DNA of 64,000 bases from Pseudomonas guineae (GCF_900113745.1 NZ_FOQL01000001.1:496001-560000), one strand, 5' to 3'; counted from the first letter of the stretch, positions 19,143 through 28,831 are shown. Numbers and translations: made by a program. The notes: a model not told the origin generated them from the letters alone.

Positions 19143-19163
19143 CTTGTCAGTCAGGTGTCAGGC

Positions 19164-20603
19164 TTATTCCGGCTGCGCAACCAGCAGGTCATTCTGATCA
19201 CGGCTCCACTGCGGCAGCAGCGTGCCAATCAGCATACCGGCCAGGCTAAATAGCAGGCCCGCCAGCTGCGGCGGCCAGAACGCTGCTTCGCTCCAGGTCA
19301 GCTCCAGGTAGATCCACGACACCAGGCCAAAGGCGATAGCAACCAGCGCGCCCTGGGTGGTCGCACGCTTCCAGAACAACCCGGCGAACAGTGGCACCAC
19401 GGCCGCTACCAGCGTCACCTTGTAGGCATTACCGACCATCTCGTAGATGCTCGCATCCGAGTACAGGGCAAACGTCAGGGTCGCCACCGCACATACAAAG
19501 ATGATGCAGCGCATCAACAACAGGTGCTGCTTGTCGGTGAGCACCGGTAAAAAGCGCTTAAGCACGTTTTCAGACAACGTCACCGAAGGCGCCAGTAAGG
19601 TGCCGGAAGCGGTGGACATGATCGCCGACAATAACGCACCGAAGAACATGATCTGGGCGAACAACGGGGTTTTCTCAAGGATCAGCAGCGGCAGAATCAT
19701 CTGCGCGTCTTCAGCCAGCCACTTCTCGACAAGCGCCGGGTCGATCATCGAGGCGGCATACACCAGAAAGATCGGCAGCATGCAGAAGCCGAGGTAAAAC
19801 ACCGCTCCGGTCATAGAGGCACGCGCTGCAATATTCTCGCTCTTGGCTGACATCACCCGCTGGTACACGTCCTGCTGAGGGATGGAACCGAGCATCATGG
19901 TCACCGCCGCGCCGATAAAGGCGACGATGTCCTTGGGCTCGAAGGCGTGCATAAAGGTGAACTTGCCTTCGCTGGCCGCCCTGCTGATGACCAGATCGGC
20001 GCCGCCGGCCATGTCGCTAAACAGCCAAACCAAGTAAATCAAGCCGACGACGATGACGATCATCTGGAAGAAATCGGTCAGGGCAATCGACCACATACCG
20101 CCGAATAGGGTGTACAGCAACACGATAAAGGTGCCGAGGAACATGCCCTGCGTGGTGCTGATACTGCCGTCGGAGATGACGTTGAACACCAGGCCCAGCG
20201 CGATCAACTGTGCGGCGATCCAGCCCAGGTAGGACATGACGATGACCAGGCTGATGATCAGTTCGACCTGCGGGCCGAAGCGCTTTTTGAAGTAGTCACC
20301 AATGGTCAGCAGGTTCATCCGGTACAGCGGCCGGGCAATGATCAGGCCGACCAGAAACAGGCAGCCGAACGAACCGAATGGGTCTTCAACGATTCCGGCA
20401 AAGCCGTCTTCAAGAAAGGTGGCGGGAATGCCCAGCACCGCCTCGGAGCCAAACCAGGTGGCAAACACCATGGCGGCGACAATGGGGAAGCCCATGCTGC
20501 GCCCACCGGAGGCGAAATCGCGGGTGTTATGCACCCGGGTGGATGCGTAGAAACCGATGCCGACAGTCACCAGTAGATAGAGCGCAACGAACCAAATCAG
20601 CAT
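19164..20603 (-). CDS. Sodium:solute symporter (SSS family)
   Basis: The protein has 479 residues and thirteen or so hydrophobic segments. The first helix (MLIWFVALYLLVTVGIG) and the following R-x-F-A-S-G-G-R-S-M-G-F segment, ATWFGSE near 50 and S-x-x-S-T-A-S-G in the middle (the sodium-site region) are typical of the SSS family. The ATG at 20603 is preferred over an in-frame GTG at 20618. The family moves sugars, proline, pantothenate or carboxylates with sodium; the substrate here is not evident, and no metabolic neighbour gives a hint. Confidence 0.88.
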   Translation of the reverse strand: MLIWFVALYLLVTVGIGFYASTRVHNTRDFASGGRSMGFPIVAAMVFATWFGSEAVLGIPATFLEDGFAGIVEDPFGSFGCLFLVGLIIARPLYRMNLLTIGDYFKKRFGPQVELIISLVIVMSYLGWIAAQLIALGLVFNVISDGSISTTQGMFLGTFIVLLYTLFGGMWSIALTDFFQMIVIVVGLIYLVWLFSDMAGGADLVISRAASEGKFTFMHAFEPKDIVAFIGAAVTMMLGSIPQQDVYQRVMSAKSENIAARASMTGAVFYLGFCMLPIFLVYAASMIDPALVEKWLAEDAQMILPLLILEKTPLFAQIMFFGALLSAIMSTASGTLLAPSVTLSENVLKRFLPVLTDKQHLLLMRCIIFVCAVATLTFALYSDASIYEMVGNAYKVTLVAAVVPLFAGLFWKRATTQGALVAIAFGLVSWIYLELTWSEAAFWPPQLAGLLFSLAGMLIGTLLPQWSRDQNDLLVAQPE

Positions 20604-20972
20604 GTTTTCCCGTTCCACAGACGTCAGCCCAGCGCATGCGTGACCCGCGCAGGAAGCGCAGGTTAGGACGGTGGGCTACAGGTTTTTGTTATGACCACTC
20701 ACGATGGGTTGATGCACGCCCCATTCAGGTCGCGCAGTCTGGCAAAAACGCAAAATATGTCAAATAAAAACGACAAAGATAAGTAATAAAGTCTAACAAT
20801 CTGACTAAGACGCTGGATAAAAGACTGTAATTCCTAGATAAATCACTTTTAGACGCCAACCAACAGTTGTATATTTTTGACAGATCAACACCTGACTGCC
20901 TCCCCATTCAACAAGCACCGCGCATAAAAAAGCCAGACGCGAGCGTCTGGCTTTCTCTGCATTACTGTTATG
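20604..20972. other. 369-bp gap with an AT-rich stretch
   Basis: The gap lies upstream of the symporter and downstream of mexK. Positions roughly 20,740-20,890 are clearly richer in A and T than the surrounding DNA and contain no credible ORF. On the minus strand a TTGACA (complement of 20758-20763) could be a -35 box for the symporter, but I see no good -10 at the right distance. The mexK terminator closes the right end. Confidence 0.45.
20926..20954 (-). terminator. Rho-independent terminator of mexJK
   Basis: On the minus strand a 10-12 bp stem (20943-20954 with 20929-20940) is followed by a T-run (complement of 20926-20931). It lies 19 bp after the mexK stop. Its stem sequence is the same as that of the terminator at 18,793. 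Confidence 0.88.
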
Positions 20973-23900
20973 TCAGCCCGGCTGTGACTCCACTTCCTTA
21001 ACCCGGAACCAGGCTGCATACAGCGCGGGCAGGAACAGCAAGGTCAGTGCCGTGGCGACGATCAGGCCGCCCATGATGGCCACGGCCATTGGCCCGAAGA
21101 ACACGCTGCGCGACAGTGGAATCATCGCCAGCACAGCCGCCAACGCCGTCAGTACGATGGGGCGGAAACGTCGCACCGTGGCTTCAATAATCGCGTGCCA
21201 GCGGTCCATACCAGCGGCAATGTCCTGCTCGATCTGGTCGACCAGAATCACCGAGTTCCGCATGATCATCCCCGACAAGGCGATGGTGCCGAGCATGGCG
21301 ACGAAGCCGAACGGCTGACGGAAGATCAGCAAGAACAAGGTCACACCAATCAACCCCAATGGCGCGGTGAGGAACACCATGGCAGAGCGCGAAAAGCTCT
21401 TCAGTTGCAGCATCAACAGTGTGATCACCACCACGATAAACAGCGGTACGCCGGCGTTGACCGACTTCTGCCCACGACTGGAGTCTTCCACCGTGCCGCC
21501 CACGTCCAGTCGGTAGCCGTCCGGCAATTGCGCACGCACCGGCTCGAGGGTCGGCAGGATCTGCTTGACCAGGCTGGCTGGCTGCTCCTTGCCATACACG
21601 TCGGCACGAACAGTGACGGTCGGCAGGCGATTACGGTGCCAGATGATGCCCTCTTCAAAGCCATATTCCAGGGTGGCCACTTGCGACAGTGGCACGCTGC
21701 GACCATTGTCAGTGGGCACCGCCAGGCTTGGTAGCAGGCTCAGTTCCTGACGCTCGCTCGGCGTACCGCGCAAGAGGATTTCGATCAGTTCATTGCCTTC
21801 ACGGTATTGACTCACCGACGAGCCAGTCAGCGAGCTTTGCAGGAAGCGCGACAGGTCAGTCGTGCTCACGCCCAGAGCGCGGGCACGCTCTTGGTCGATA
21901 TTCAGGCGCACAACCTTGCTCGGCTCTTCCCAATCCAAGTGCACGTTGGCCACATGCGGGTTCTCGCGCACTTTACCGGCCACCTGACGCGCTAGCTGAC
22001 GCACTTCATCAATATGCTCACCAGAGACGCGGAACTGCACCGGATAGCCCACGGGCGGGCCGTTTTCCAGGCGCGAGATACGCGTGCGCAGGGTCGGAAA
22101 CTCGTCATGCAGCACACCAATCAGCCAACTACGAATGGCTTCACGGTCTTCGATACTTTTCGCCAGCACGACGAACTGAGCAAAGCTGGCGGCCGGTAAT
22201 TGTTGGTCCAGCGGCAGGTAAAAGCGCGGCGAGCCGGTCCCGACATAAGCCACGTAGTTGTCGATGCCTTCGTGCCCCTTGAGCATGGCCTCGAAACGTT
22301 TGGCTTGTTCTTCAGTGGCGGCCAGGGATGCCCCTTCGCTGAGTTTGAGGTCAACCATCAGCTCCAGACGGCCGGACGCAGGGAAGAACTGTTGCGGAAC
22401 AAAGCGGAATAATAGAATCGAGCCTACGAACAACGCGATGGTCAGCATGATCACCGTTTTACGCCGGCGTACGCACCACTCCACCGCTTTACGCACACGC
22501 TGGTAGAACGGCGTGGCATAGGGGTCGTGCCCGCCCTCGCTACTGCCATGTTTGGCAGCGTGCAGCTTGGCCAAGTCGGGTAATAGTTTGGCCCCTAGGT
22601 ACGGCACAAAGACCACGGCGGCGATCCACGACACCAACAAGGCAATGGTCACCACCTGAAAAATCGAGCGGGTGTATTCGCCGGTGCCGGACTGCGCGGT
22701 GGCAATCGGCAGGAAGCCAGCCGCGGTGATCAAGGTACCGGTGAGCATGGGAAAGGCGGTGCTGGTCCAGGCATAACTGGCCGCTTTAATGCGGTCATAG
22801 CCCTGCTCCATCTTGATCGCCATCATCTCCACGGCAATGATCGCGTCGTCCACCATCAGCCCAAGCGCCAGCACCAGCGCACCGAGGGAAATCTTGTGCA
22901 GGCCAATGCCAAGGTAGTACATGGCGGCGAAAGTCATCGCCAACACCAGCGGAATCGAAAGCGCCACCACTAACCCGGTGCGCAGGCCGAGGGAGAAGAA
23001 GCTCACCAGCAGCACAATGATCACCGCTTCGGTGAGCACGCGGACAAACTCGCCCACGCCAGTCTTCACCGCAGCGGGCTGGTCAGAGACTTTGTTCAAC
23101 TGCATGCCGGCCGGCAGGGTTTCCTGCAGCCGGGCGAACTCGCCTTCCAGCGCTTCGCCCAGGACCAGAATGTCGCCGCCGGGCTTCATCGATACGGCCA
23201 GGCCGATAGCGTCTTCACCCATGTAGCGCATACGCGGCGCGGGAGGATCATTGAAACCGCGCTTAACCTCGGCGACATCGGAAATACGGAAGGTACGATC
23301 GGCTACACGAATCGGGAAATTGCGAATGTCGGCGACTGACTCAAAACGCCCCGTCACCCGCAGTTGAATACGGTCTGAACTGGTTTCGAAAAAGCCCGCA
23401 GGCGCCACTGAGTTCTGCTCTTCCAGCGCCTGCTGCACAGCGGCGAGCGGTAGGCCGAGGGTGGCCAGCTTGGTATTGGAGAGCTCGATCCAGATTTTCT
23501 CATCCTGCAAACCGAGCAGGTCGACCTTGCCTACGTCTTTGACCCGCTGCAGTTGCAGCTGGACGCGGTCGGCGTAGTCCTTGAGTACGGCGTAGTCGAA
23601 GCCTTCGCCGGTCAGTGCATAGATATTGCCGAAGGTGGTGCCGAATTCATCGTTATAAAACGGCCCCTGAATACCCTGCGGCAGGGTGTGGCGAATATCA
23701 CTGACCTTCTTGCGTACTTGATAGAACAGATCAGGGATGTCCACCGAGTGCATGGAGTCGCGAGCCACGAAGGTGACCTGAGACTCACCTGGACGCGAGA
23801 ACGAGATGATCTTGTCGTAGTCGCCAGTTTCCATCAGCTTCTTTTCAATGCGTTCGGTGACCTGCTGGGCCACCTCTTCAGCGCTCGCCCCCGGCCAGTT

Positions 23901-24053
23901 AGTGCGCACCACCATGGCCTTAAAGGTAAAGGGCGGGTCTTCGCTCTGGCCCAGCTTGGTGTAGGACAGCGCACCGACTACGGCCAGCAATAGCATGAGA
24001 TACAGCACGATCTGGCGGTTACGCAGGGCCCAGGCGGACAGGTTGAAATCCAT
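20973..24053 (-). CDS. mexK: RND efflux pump inner-membrane transporter, MexK-like
   Basis: The protein has 1,026 residues with the RND layout: helix 1 (about 13-30), a large periplasmic loop, helices 2-6 with the proton-relay LGLMVDDAIIAVEMM (two Asp), an intermediate loop, a second periplasmic loop and helices 8-12. It starts 5 bp after the MexJ-like adaptor gene. Divergent TetR gene, adaptor and pump, together with plsB nearby, reproduce the mexL-mexJK locus of P. aeruginosa, whose pump exports triclosan and erythromycin using OprM or OpmH as the outer channel. Substrates here are inferred only by that homology. Confidence 0.88.
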   Translation of the reverse strand: MDFNLSAWALRNRQIVLYLMLLLAVVGALSYTKLGQSEDPPFTFKAMVVRTNWPGASAEEVAQQVTERIEKKLMETGDYDKIISFSRPGESQVTFVARDSMHSVDIPDLFYQVRKKVSDIRHTLPQGIQGPFYNDEFGTTFGNIYALTGEGFDYAVLKDYADRVQLQLQRVKDVGKVDLLGLQDEKIWIELSNTKLATLGLPLAAVQQALEEQNSVAPAGFFETSSDRIQLRVTGRFESVADIRNFPIRVADRTFRISDVAEVKRGFNDPPAPRMRYMGEDAIGLAVSMKPGGDILVLGEALEGEFARLQETLPAGMQLNKVSDQPAAVKTGVGEFVRVLTEAVIIVLLVSFFSLGLRTGLVVALSIPLVLAMTFAAMYYLGIGLHKISLGALVLALGLMVDDAIIAVEMMAIKMEQGYDRIKAASYAWTSTAFPMLTGTLITAAGFLPIATAQSGTGEYTRSIFQVVTIALLVSWIAAVVFVPYLGAKLLPDLAKLHAAKHGSSEGGHDPYATPFYQRVRKAVEWCVRRRKTVIMLTIALFVGSILLFRFVPQQFFPASGRLELMVDLKLSEGASLAATEEQAKRFEAMLKGHEGIDNYVAYVGTGSPRFYLPLDQQLPAASFAQFVVLAKSIEDREAIRSWLIGVLHDEFPTLRTRISRLENGPPVGYPVQFRVSGEHIDEVRQLARQVAGKVRENPHVANVHLDWEEPSKVVRLNIDQERARALGVSTTDLSRFLQSSLTGSSVSQYREGNELIEILLRGTPSERQELSLLPSLAVPTDNGRSVPLSQVATLEYGFEEGIIWHRNRLPTVTVRADVYGKEQPASLVKQILPTLEPVRAQLPDGYRLDVGGTVEDSSRGQKSVNAGVPLFIVVVITLLMLQLKSFSRSAMVFLTAPLGLIGVTLFLLIFRQPFGFVAMLGTIALSGMIMRNSVILVDQIEQDIAAGMDRWHAIIEATVRRFRPIVLTALAAVLAMIPLSRSVFFGPMAVAIMGGLIVATALTLLFLPALYAAWFRVKEVESQPG

Positions 24054-24058
24054 CGGGC

Positions 24059-25180
24059 TTACTCCTTAACCGTCGGTTTGGCCGTGACCGTAAGCTCGAC
24101 AATACGGTTTTCACGGTCAACCGGACGTACCTGCTGGCCTTCACGCAACACCTGGCCTCCGGCTGCGACAACCCAGTCGCTGGCTTGCAGGCCTTCAAGG
24201 ATCGGCACGGTTTTCTCGCCGTAAGCACCGATACGCACGTGGGTGCGCTTGAGGGTGGAGTCCTTGGGGTCAACGACCCAGACGTAGGGCACGTCCTTCT
24301 CGGCGGACAGCGCAGACAGCGGCACGGCCAGCGGCACTTCACCGTTATGCGCAATAAATACACGGGCACTCTGGCCAAGCTCAGCCGGCACCTTGCCCTC
24401 GGTAAAGGCCACACGGGCGGCGAATGTGCGCGACTGCGGGTCAGCCGAAGGCGACATTTCACGAATACGCCCGGGGAAGCGTTGGTCCGGCTGCGACCAG
24501 AGCTCGACCGCGACACTCTGCCCGACTTTAAAGCGCTCGAAGGCTTGCTCCGGCAAGTTGATCATTACTTCCCGTTCGCCATCAGCGGCTAGGGTGAACG
24601 CCGTTTGTCCGGCCGCCACCACCTGTCCGACTTCGACCATGCGCCGTGCAACAACCCCACTCTGCGAGGCACGCAGTACGGCATAACCGGCCTGGTTGCT
24701 GGCCACGTTAAACTCAGCCCGCACCTGCTTGACCCGCGCGGCACCAGAACGGTAAGTGTTTTCCGCATTGTCATACTGCGAGCGGCTAACCAAATTACGC
24801 GCCAGCAGGGTTTTGTAACGATCACGTTCGGCGCGTACCAGCTGCAGGTTGGCCTCGGCAGCCGCCAACTGAGCACGATTCGCCTCTAGCTGCAGGCGCA
24901 CATCCTGCGGGTCCAGCTCGGCCAGTGCCTGATCCTTCTTGACCTGCGCACCAACATCCACCAGACGCTTGGTCACCTTGCCGGCGATACGAAAGGCCAG
25001 CTCAGGCTCCAGACGCGCACGCACCTCACCCGGATAAGCATCCATCAACTCGCCCGCCAACTGCGGCTGCACCACCATGGCTGGACGCACGGCAACCGCC
25101 GCGGGTTCGCTATTGCCACAGGCAACAAGCAACACAACAAGACTGGCAGGCAATGCGACAGACAGGGCATGACGAAACAT
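24059..25180 (-). CDS. mexJ: RND efflux periplasmic adaptor lipoprotein, MexJ-like
   Basis: The 373-residue protein starts with a signal peptide ending in a lipobox L-L-V-A-C (Cys21), so it should be a lipid-anchored membrane-fusion protein. Lipoyl half-motifs (V-D-V-G-A-Q-V-K-K-D-Q-A-L-A-E-L-D and S-Q-S-G-V-V-A-R-R-M-V-E-V-G-Q-V-V) flank a coiled-coil hairpin (about 95-165). It links the inner-membrane pump to an outer-membrane channel. It is first in the mexJK operon and faces the TetR-family gene across an 89-bp gap. Confidence 0.88.
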   Translation of the reverse strand: MFRHALSVALPASLVVLLVACGNSEPAAVAVRPAMVVQPQLAGELMDAYPGEVRARLEPELAFRIAGKVTKRLVDVGAQVKKDQALAELDPQDVRLQLEANRAQLAAAEANLQLVRAERDRYKTLLARNLVSRSQYDNAENTYRSGAARVKQVRAEFNVASNQAGYAVLRASQSGVVARRMVEVGQVVAAGQTAFTLAADGEREVMINLPEQAFERFKVGQSVAVELWSQPDQRFPGRIREMSPSADPQSRTFAARVAFTEGKVPAELGQSARVFIAHNGEVPLAVPLSALSAEKDVPYVWVVDPKDSTLKRTHVRIGAYGEKTVPILEGLQASDWVVAAGGQVLREGQQVRPVDRENRIVELTVTAKPTVKE

Positions 25181-25269
25181 GATGACTAACCTTTATGAGG
25201 CTTTTGAATATTTATACTGGCGGGTATAGTAAAAATAGCAAACTCACTAGTCCAGTATTAAAAACGACC
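25181..25269. promoter_or_regulatory. mexL-mexJ intergenic control region with operator-like palindromes
   Basis: The 89-bp gap is AT-rich. It holds a short palindrome TATAC/GTATA (25213-25217 and 25224-25228) and a wider inverted pair ATACTGG/CCAGTAT (25214-25220 and 25252-25258). In P. aeruginosa MexL binds the equivalent gap and represses both mexJK and mexL. Which of these half-sites is bound is inference. Confidence 0.55.
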
Positions 25270-25917
25270 ATGCCTAACAATATGTTGCCAACCAGCGGCC
25301 CCGGCCGTCCGAAAGATCTGGCCAAGCGCAAAGCCATTCTGGAAGCGGCGAAGGCCCTGTTTCTCAGTAATGGCTATGACGGCAGCAGCATGGACGCGAT
25401 TGCTGCTGAAGCAGGGGTTTCTAAGCTCACGGTTTACAGCCACTTCACCGATAAGGAGAAGTTGTTTGCCGAGGCGATTAAATCCAAATGCGAGGAGCAG
25501 TTGCCGCAGTTGTTGTTCGAACTGAGCGACGAGGTGCCGGTGGAACAGGCGTTACTGAGCATCGGCAGCGGCTTCAGCGAGCTGATCAATAGTCGTGAAT
25601 CATTAGAGCTGCACCGGGTGATGGTGACCCTGGCGGCGCAGGGCTCGCAACTCTCCAAGGTGTTCTACGAGGCGGGGCCGGAAGCTGTGCTGCATGGCAT
25701 GGCCGAACTGCTGCGCCAAGCTGACCTGGCTGGCAAGCTGCGCGTAGCCGATCCGCTGAGCGCAGCGGATCAGTTCTTCTGCCTGATCAAGGGCGGGGTT
25801 AATTTTCGCCTGTTGATCGGCTGCGGCGAAGCCCTGCAAGGGACTGCAGCCGAAGCCCATGTGCGTGATGCGGTCAACGTATTCTTGCGTGCTTACCGCG
25901 CCGACACCGCCGATTAG
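25270..25917 (+). CDS. mexL: TetR-family repressor, MexL-like
   Basis: From the ATG at 25270 the protein has 215 residues. The P-G-R-P-K-D-L-A-K-R segment (11-20) precedes the TetR helix-turn-helix (about 38-61: SSMDAIAAEAGVSKLTVYSHF). The rest is a helical ligand-binding and dimerisation domain. The frame is open back to 25195, but that part overlaps the control palindromes and does not resemble TetR N-termini. There is no strong ribosome site before either start. Divergent position to mexJK supports the name; a different TetR paralogue is the alternative. Confidence 0.8.
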   Translation: MPNNMLPTSGPGRPKDLAKRKAILEAAKALFLSNGYDGSSMDAIAAEAGVSKLTVYSHFTDKEKLFAEAIKSKCEEQLPQLLFELSDEVPVEQALLSIGSGFSELINSRESLELHRVMVTLAAQGSQLSKVFYEAGPEAVLHGMAELLRQADLAGKLRVADPLSAADQFFCLIKGGVNFRLLIGCGEALQGTAAEAHVRDAVNVFLRAYRADTAD

Positions 25918-25962
25918 GTTGCGGCCGCGACTGCGCAGCCAGGGCGAGTCGCGCGCCAGCCT

Positions 25963-26751
25963 TTACTCGCTGGCGGCTTGCAGCTTTTTCTTAGGGTAGA
26001 TGTCGTATCGGCTGGATTTACCCTCCAAGGCATAACCCGGCTTAGCGCCCTCAATCAGCGGCGCCTTGCGCGGCCGCTTGACCACCACTCGATGAGTAGC
26101 CAGGTTCAGCGCTGCTTCAAGTAGCGCTGGGGCATCCAGGTCATTACCGACAAAAGGCCGGAACAGGCGCATTTCCTTCTTCACCAGCGCGCTCTTGTCG
26201 CGGTGCGGGAACATCGGGTCGAGGTAGATCACCTGCGGCGGCTCGCCCTGCCAGGCGCACATCAGCTTGATGGCATTGCCCGTCAGCAACTGCATCCGCG
26301 CAGCAATAGGCGCAACCTCGCGGTCCAACGCTGCGCGCGCTAGGCCATCCTCCAGCAATGCGGCAATCAAAGGCTGACGCTCGATCAAGGTCATCTCGCA
26401 GCCCAAACTGGCCAGCACAAAAGCATCGCGCCCCAGGCCTGCCGTGGCATCCAGTACACGTGGACGTACCCCGGCCTGCACGCCAACCGCTTTGGCAATC
26501 ATCTGCCCGCTGCCGCCGCCAAATAAGCGCCGGTGCGCCACCGCGCCCTCAACAAAGTCCACCTTGACCGGCCCTGGCGCTTGCGGGCCTAACTCAACCA
26601 ACTGCAAACCGCTCTCACCCAATTGCAGGGCGAACTCGCTCTCGCCCTGCAGCGGCAGGCCTAAACGCTGCGCCCAACCTGCTGCCGCCTCAGTCAGGTG
26701 CGCAGCTAAGGCTTGCATACGAATTCGGGCTACTAGCTGCTCATCACTCAT
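25963..26751 (-). CDS. rsmJ: 16S rRNA (guanine-1516-N2) methyltransferase
   Basis: The 262-residue protein has the SAM-binding [11 protein letters not shown] (101-111) and the catalytic-type Y-L-D-P-M-F-P-H-R block (176-184) that define RsmJ. RsmJ methylates G1516 of 16S rRNA in the cytoplasm. An L-F-G-G-G-S-G-Q segment (76-83) is also family-typical. The gene is convergent with mexL and possibly last in the tsaB-side gene series. Identification is firm. Confidence 0.93.
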   Translation of the reverse strand: MSDEQLVARIRMQALAAHLTEAAAGWAQRLGLPLQGESEFALQLGESGLQLVELGPQAPGPVKVDFVEGAVAHRRLFGGGSGQMIAKAVGVQAGVRPRVLDATAGLGRDAFVLASLGCEMTLIERQPLIAALLEDGLARAALDREVAPIAARMQLLTGNAIKLMCAWQGEPPQVIYLDPMFPHRDKSALVKKEMRLFRPFVGNDLDAPALLEAALNLATHRVVVKRPRKAPLIEGAKPGYALEGKSSRYDIYPKKKLQAASE

Positions 26752-26921
26752 GGGAAAACATGCTCAAAAATCACTCAATTAGTCGCCTAAATGGCTAATA
26801 CGTTGCCCGCGCGGCATTTTGCCAGACCCGGCAGCATCCAGCCGCACCGCGTTCACCCTGTTCGATGTAATTTGCACACCGCAGAGCTGAGCTTGTTGTT
26901 GACGCAACGTTAAGCAAAAAC

Positions 26922-27614
26922 TTAACGACATATTCGCCACAGCCCCATATCCACATGAAAGTGATCGCGGTGGGCCGCGTTGTATTCCGGACCTAGAGTG
27001 GTATTGAAGCGCCGGCAAGCCGCCTGCTGCACCTGACGGAGAAACTTCGCGTTCTTGCCAGGCTTGGGCCAGTCCTGCAGTACGCTGATGCGGCGACCAT
27101 CGGCGAGGCGGAAGCCAATGATATCCAGCGCATTAGCCGAAGCATGCTGGCTGCGGCGCTGACTGCCGGCGATGGTGCGGCAGGCGAAGCTACCCACATG
27201 CTCAACCCGCGCTACCCGCTGGCCGAACAGGGCCTGGGCCGCCGGCTGCAGATCATGCTGCTCGAACAGGGCAAAGGCCGCCGCCAGCGGACAGCTGGCG
27301 ATAAAGCTGCTGCTGAAGTCCACCCCAGCGCTGTGCACGCGCACAGTATTGCTCAGCGGGCACGCAACCTCCGGAGCGCTATCGATCTGCGGCGTGAAAC
27401 GCAGTGATGAGCGGCTCAAGGCCTGCTGGCACAGCGCTGGGTCATCTTGCAGCCGCCAGAGTTTAAAACCGGTCAGCACATTCGGCGCTTCACGAATATC
27501 CAGCACCGCCCAAGGGTTCCAGCGCGGCGGCACATCCAGCAGGCCACGCCAGAGCGCCAGCAGCAGACCAGCGAGCAACAGACACAAAATGAGAAAAGTG
27601 CGAAAAAGGGTCAT
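26922..27614 (-). CDS. Extensin-like family protein, membrane-anchored
   Basis: The 230-residue protein has one N-terminal membrane helix (about 4-24) and then an extensin-like C-terminal domain: C-P-L (84-86), ASANALDIIGF, and H-R-D-H-F-H-V-D-M near the end. The Ser/Asp/His pattern resembles LAS/peptidase M15-type fold proteins, so a periplasmic role in cell-wall processing is possible but unproven. It begins 13 bp after the DUF72 gene in the same direction, so the two are probably co-transcribed. Confidence 0.8.
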   Translation of the reverse strand: MTLFRTFLILCLLLAGLLLALWRGLLDVPPRWNPWAVLDIREAPNVLTGFKLWRLQDDPALCQQALSRSSLRFTPQIDSAPEVACPLSNTVRVHSAGVDFSSSFIASCPLAAAFALFEQHDLQPAAQALFGQRVARVEHVGSFACRTIAGSQRRSQHASANALDIIGFRLADGRRISVLQDWPKPGKNAKFLRQVQQAACRRFNTTLGPEYNAAHRDHFHVDMGLWRICR

Positions 27615-27627
27615 GCCACGTAGCCTA

Positions 27628-28488
27628 TCAGAGCAGGCCGAGCTGCTCGACCGGCTCCTCGACCTGCACCTGCGGCAGAGCCGCCAGCCCGGGTAACCGC
27701 AGCATCAGCTGCTGATGAAAGCGCTGCGCCAGCTGCGGAGCCAGGCGGTTGTCCGAGGTGTGCAGGAACACGTAAGGCGTGCGCCCCTCTTCGATCCAGC
27801 CGGCCACCTTGTCCAGCCAGGGCGCCATAAAGCGATCATTGGCCGACAACTCCGGATGACCAATAAAGCGCAGCTGGGGGGACTGACTGAAGGCCGTGGG
27901 CCGCAGCGGCAGGCGGGGTTTCTTGGCTTGCGCGTGCAGCACGGCCGCCTCACTGGAGTCACAACTGAATAGCGCCCGGGAATCCAAACAAACCCGCTCA
28001 ATGCCGCGCTCATGCAGCAGGCGATTAAGGCGGCGCTCCTCATCGCCTTTGGCAAAGAACGCTGGATGACGTACTTCGACAGCCAACTCTCCAGCCTGCC
28101 AAGGCTCGATAAAGCTGACCAGCTCGGCCAGGCGCTGTGGCCCGAAACTCGCGGGTAGCTGCAACCAAAACGGTGCCACCCGCGCGCCCAATGGGGCCAA
28201 CAAGCGACGAAAGTCCTCGCTAGCACTCAGCTGCTCGCGCAAATCACCGCCGTGGCTGATCTCGCGCGGTAGCTTGGCGCAAAAGCGCAGATGCGCCGGC
28301 ATCCGCTCAGCCCAACGGGCCACGGTCGCGGCGGAAGGCGCTGCATAAAAGGTGGTATTGCCTTCAACGGCGTTGAATACCCGGGCATACAAGGCCAGGA
28401 AGTCGCCAGTGCGGCTGCCATCCGGGTACAACGAACCGCGCCAAGCAGGCTCGCTCCATGACGGGCAACCAAGGTAGTAAGGCAACAT
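27628..28488 (-). CDS. DUF72 domain protein
   Basis: Using the Met at 28488 the protein has 286 residues and starts MLPYYLGCPSWSEPAW, with the Y-x-G-x-P-S-W and later N-T-T-F-Y segments typical of DUF72 (TIM-barrel fold, function unknown). K-L-P-R-E-I-S-H and E-V-R-H-P-A-F-F further on are also DUF72 features. The longer frame to 28527 would overlap the upstream gene, whose stop is only 1 bp away, so coupling is likely. No catalytic role can be assigned. Confidence 0.85.
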   Translation of the reverse strand: MLPYYLGCPSWSEPAWRGSLYPDGSRTGDFLALYARVFNAVEGNTTFYAAPSAATVARWAERMPAHLRFCAKLPREISHGGDLREQLSASEDFRRLLAPLGARVAPFWLQLPASFGPQRLAELVSFIEPWQAGELAVEVRHPAFFAKGDEERRLNRLLHERGIERVCLDSRALFSCDSSEAAVLHAQAKKPRLPLRPTAFSQSPQLRFIGHPELSANDRFMAPWLDKVAGWIEEGRTPYVFLHTSDNRLAPQLAQRFHQQLMLRLPGLAALPQVQVEEPVEQLGLL

Positions 28489-28489
28489 A

Positions 28490-28831
28490 TTAGGCGTATA
28501 GGTCGAGACCCAGAACCTGTTGGGCATCCGTCTCGCTGGCGAAGCTGGCGGTTGAGCTATAGCTGGCCAAGGCTTGAGCAGCGCGATTGTTCAGCGGCGG
28601 CTGATACAGCTGGTCTTGCAGGCGGCTAGGCAGGCTGTCGCTGCTGGCATTGCCCGCTTCGACCTTGCGTGCCTGCGCGAGAAACTCAAGACCTTGGGTG
28701 TTGGCCGGTGATGCTGGCTGCTCACGACGCGCCTCTATCTCGCGCTGCGCTTCGCGAAATGGCGTAACCGCAGAACCCGGGCGGGCACTGCGGTCTGGCG
28801 AATAAGAGGAGGTAAGACCGTCGATACGCAT
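28490..28831 (-). CDS. Small protein of unknown function between tsaB and DUF72 genes
   Basis: The 113-residue product (ATG at 28831) is polar and probably largely disordered in its first half (Ser, Pro, Arg, Glu-rich), with a hydrophobic end TDAQQVLGLDLYA. There is no signal peptide. It ends 1 bp before the DUF72 start and follows tsaB by about 140 bp, so it belongs to the same transcriptional direction. A GGAGG-like stretch precedes the frame. I do not recognise it. Confidence 0.65.
   Translation of the reverse strand: MRIDGLTSSYSPDRSARPGSAVTPFREAQREIEARREQPASPANTQGLEFLAQARKVEAGNASSDSLPSRLQDQLYQPPLNNRAAQALASYSSTASFASETDAQQVLGLDLYA

Larger units (their letters stand above)
18774..19163. other. 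390-bp intergenic gap made of terminators and repeats
   Basis: Between the convergent DUF4197 and symporter genes lie, in order, a terminator (18793-18822), a REP-like palindrome (18914-18940), an 81-bp inverted repeat (18955-19035) and a second terminator (19113-19142, minus strand). No ORF looks real. The clustering of palindromes between two 3' ends is typical for such elements. Confidence 0.6.
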
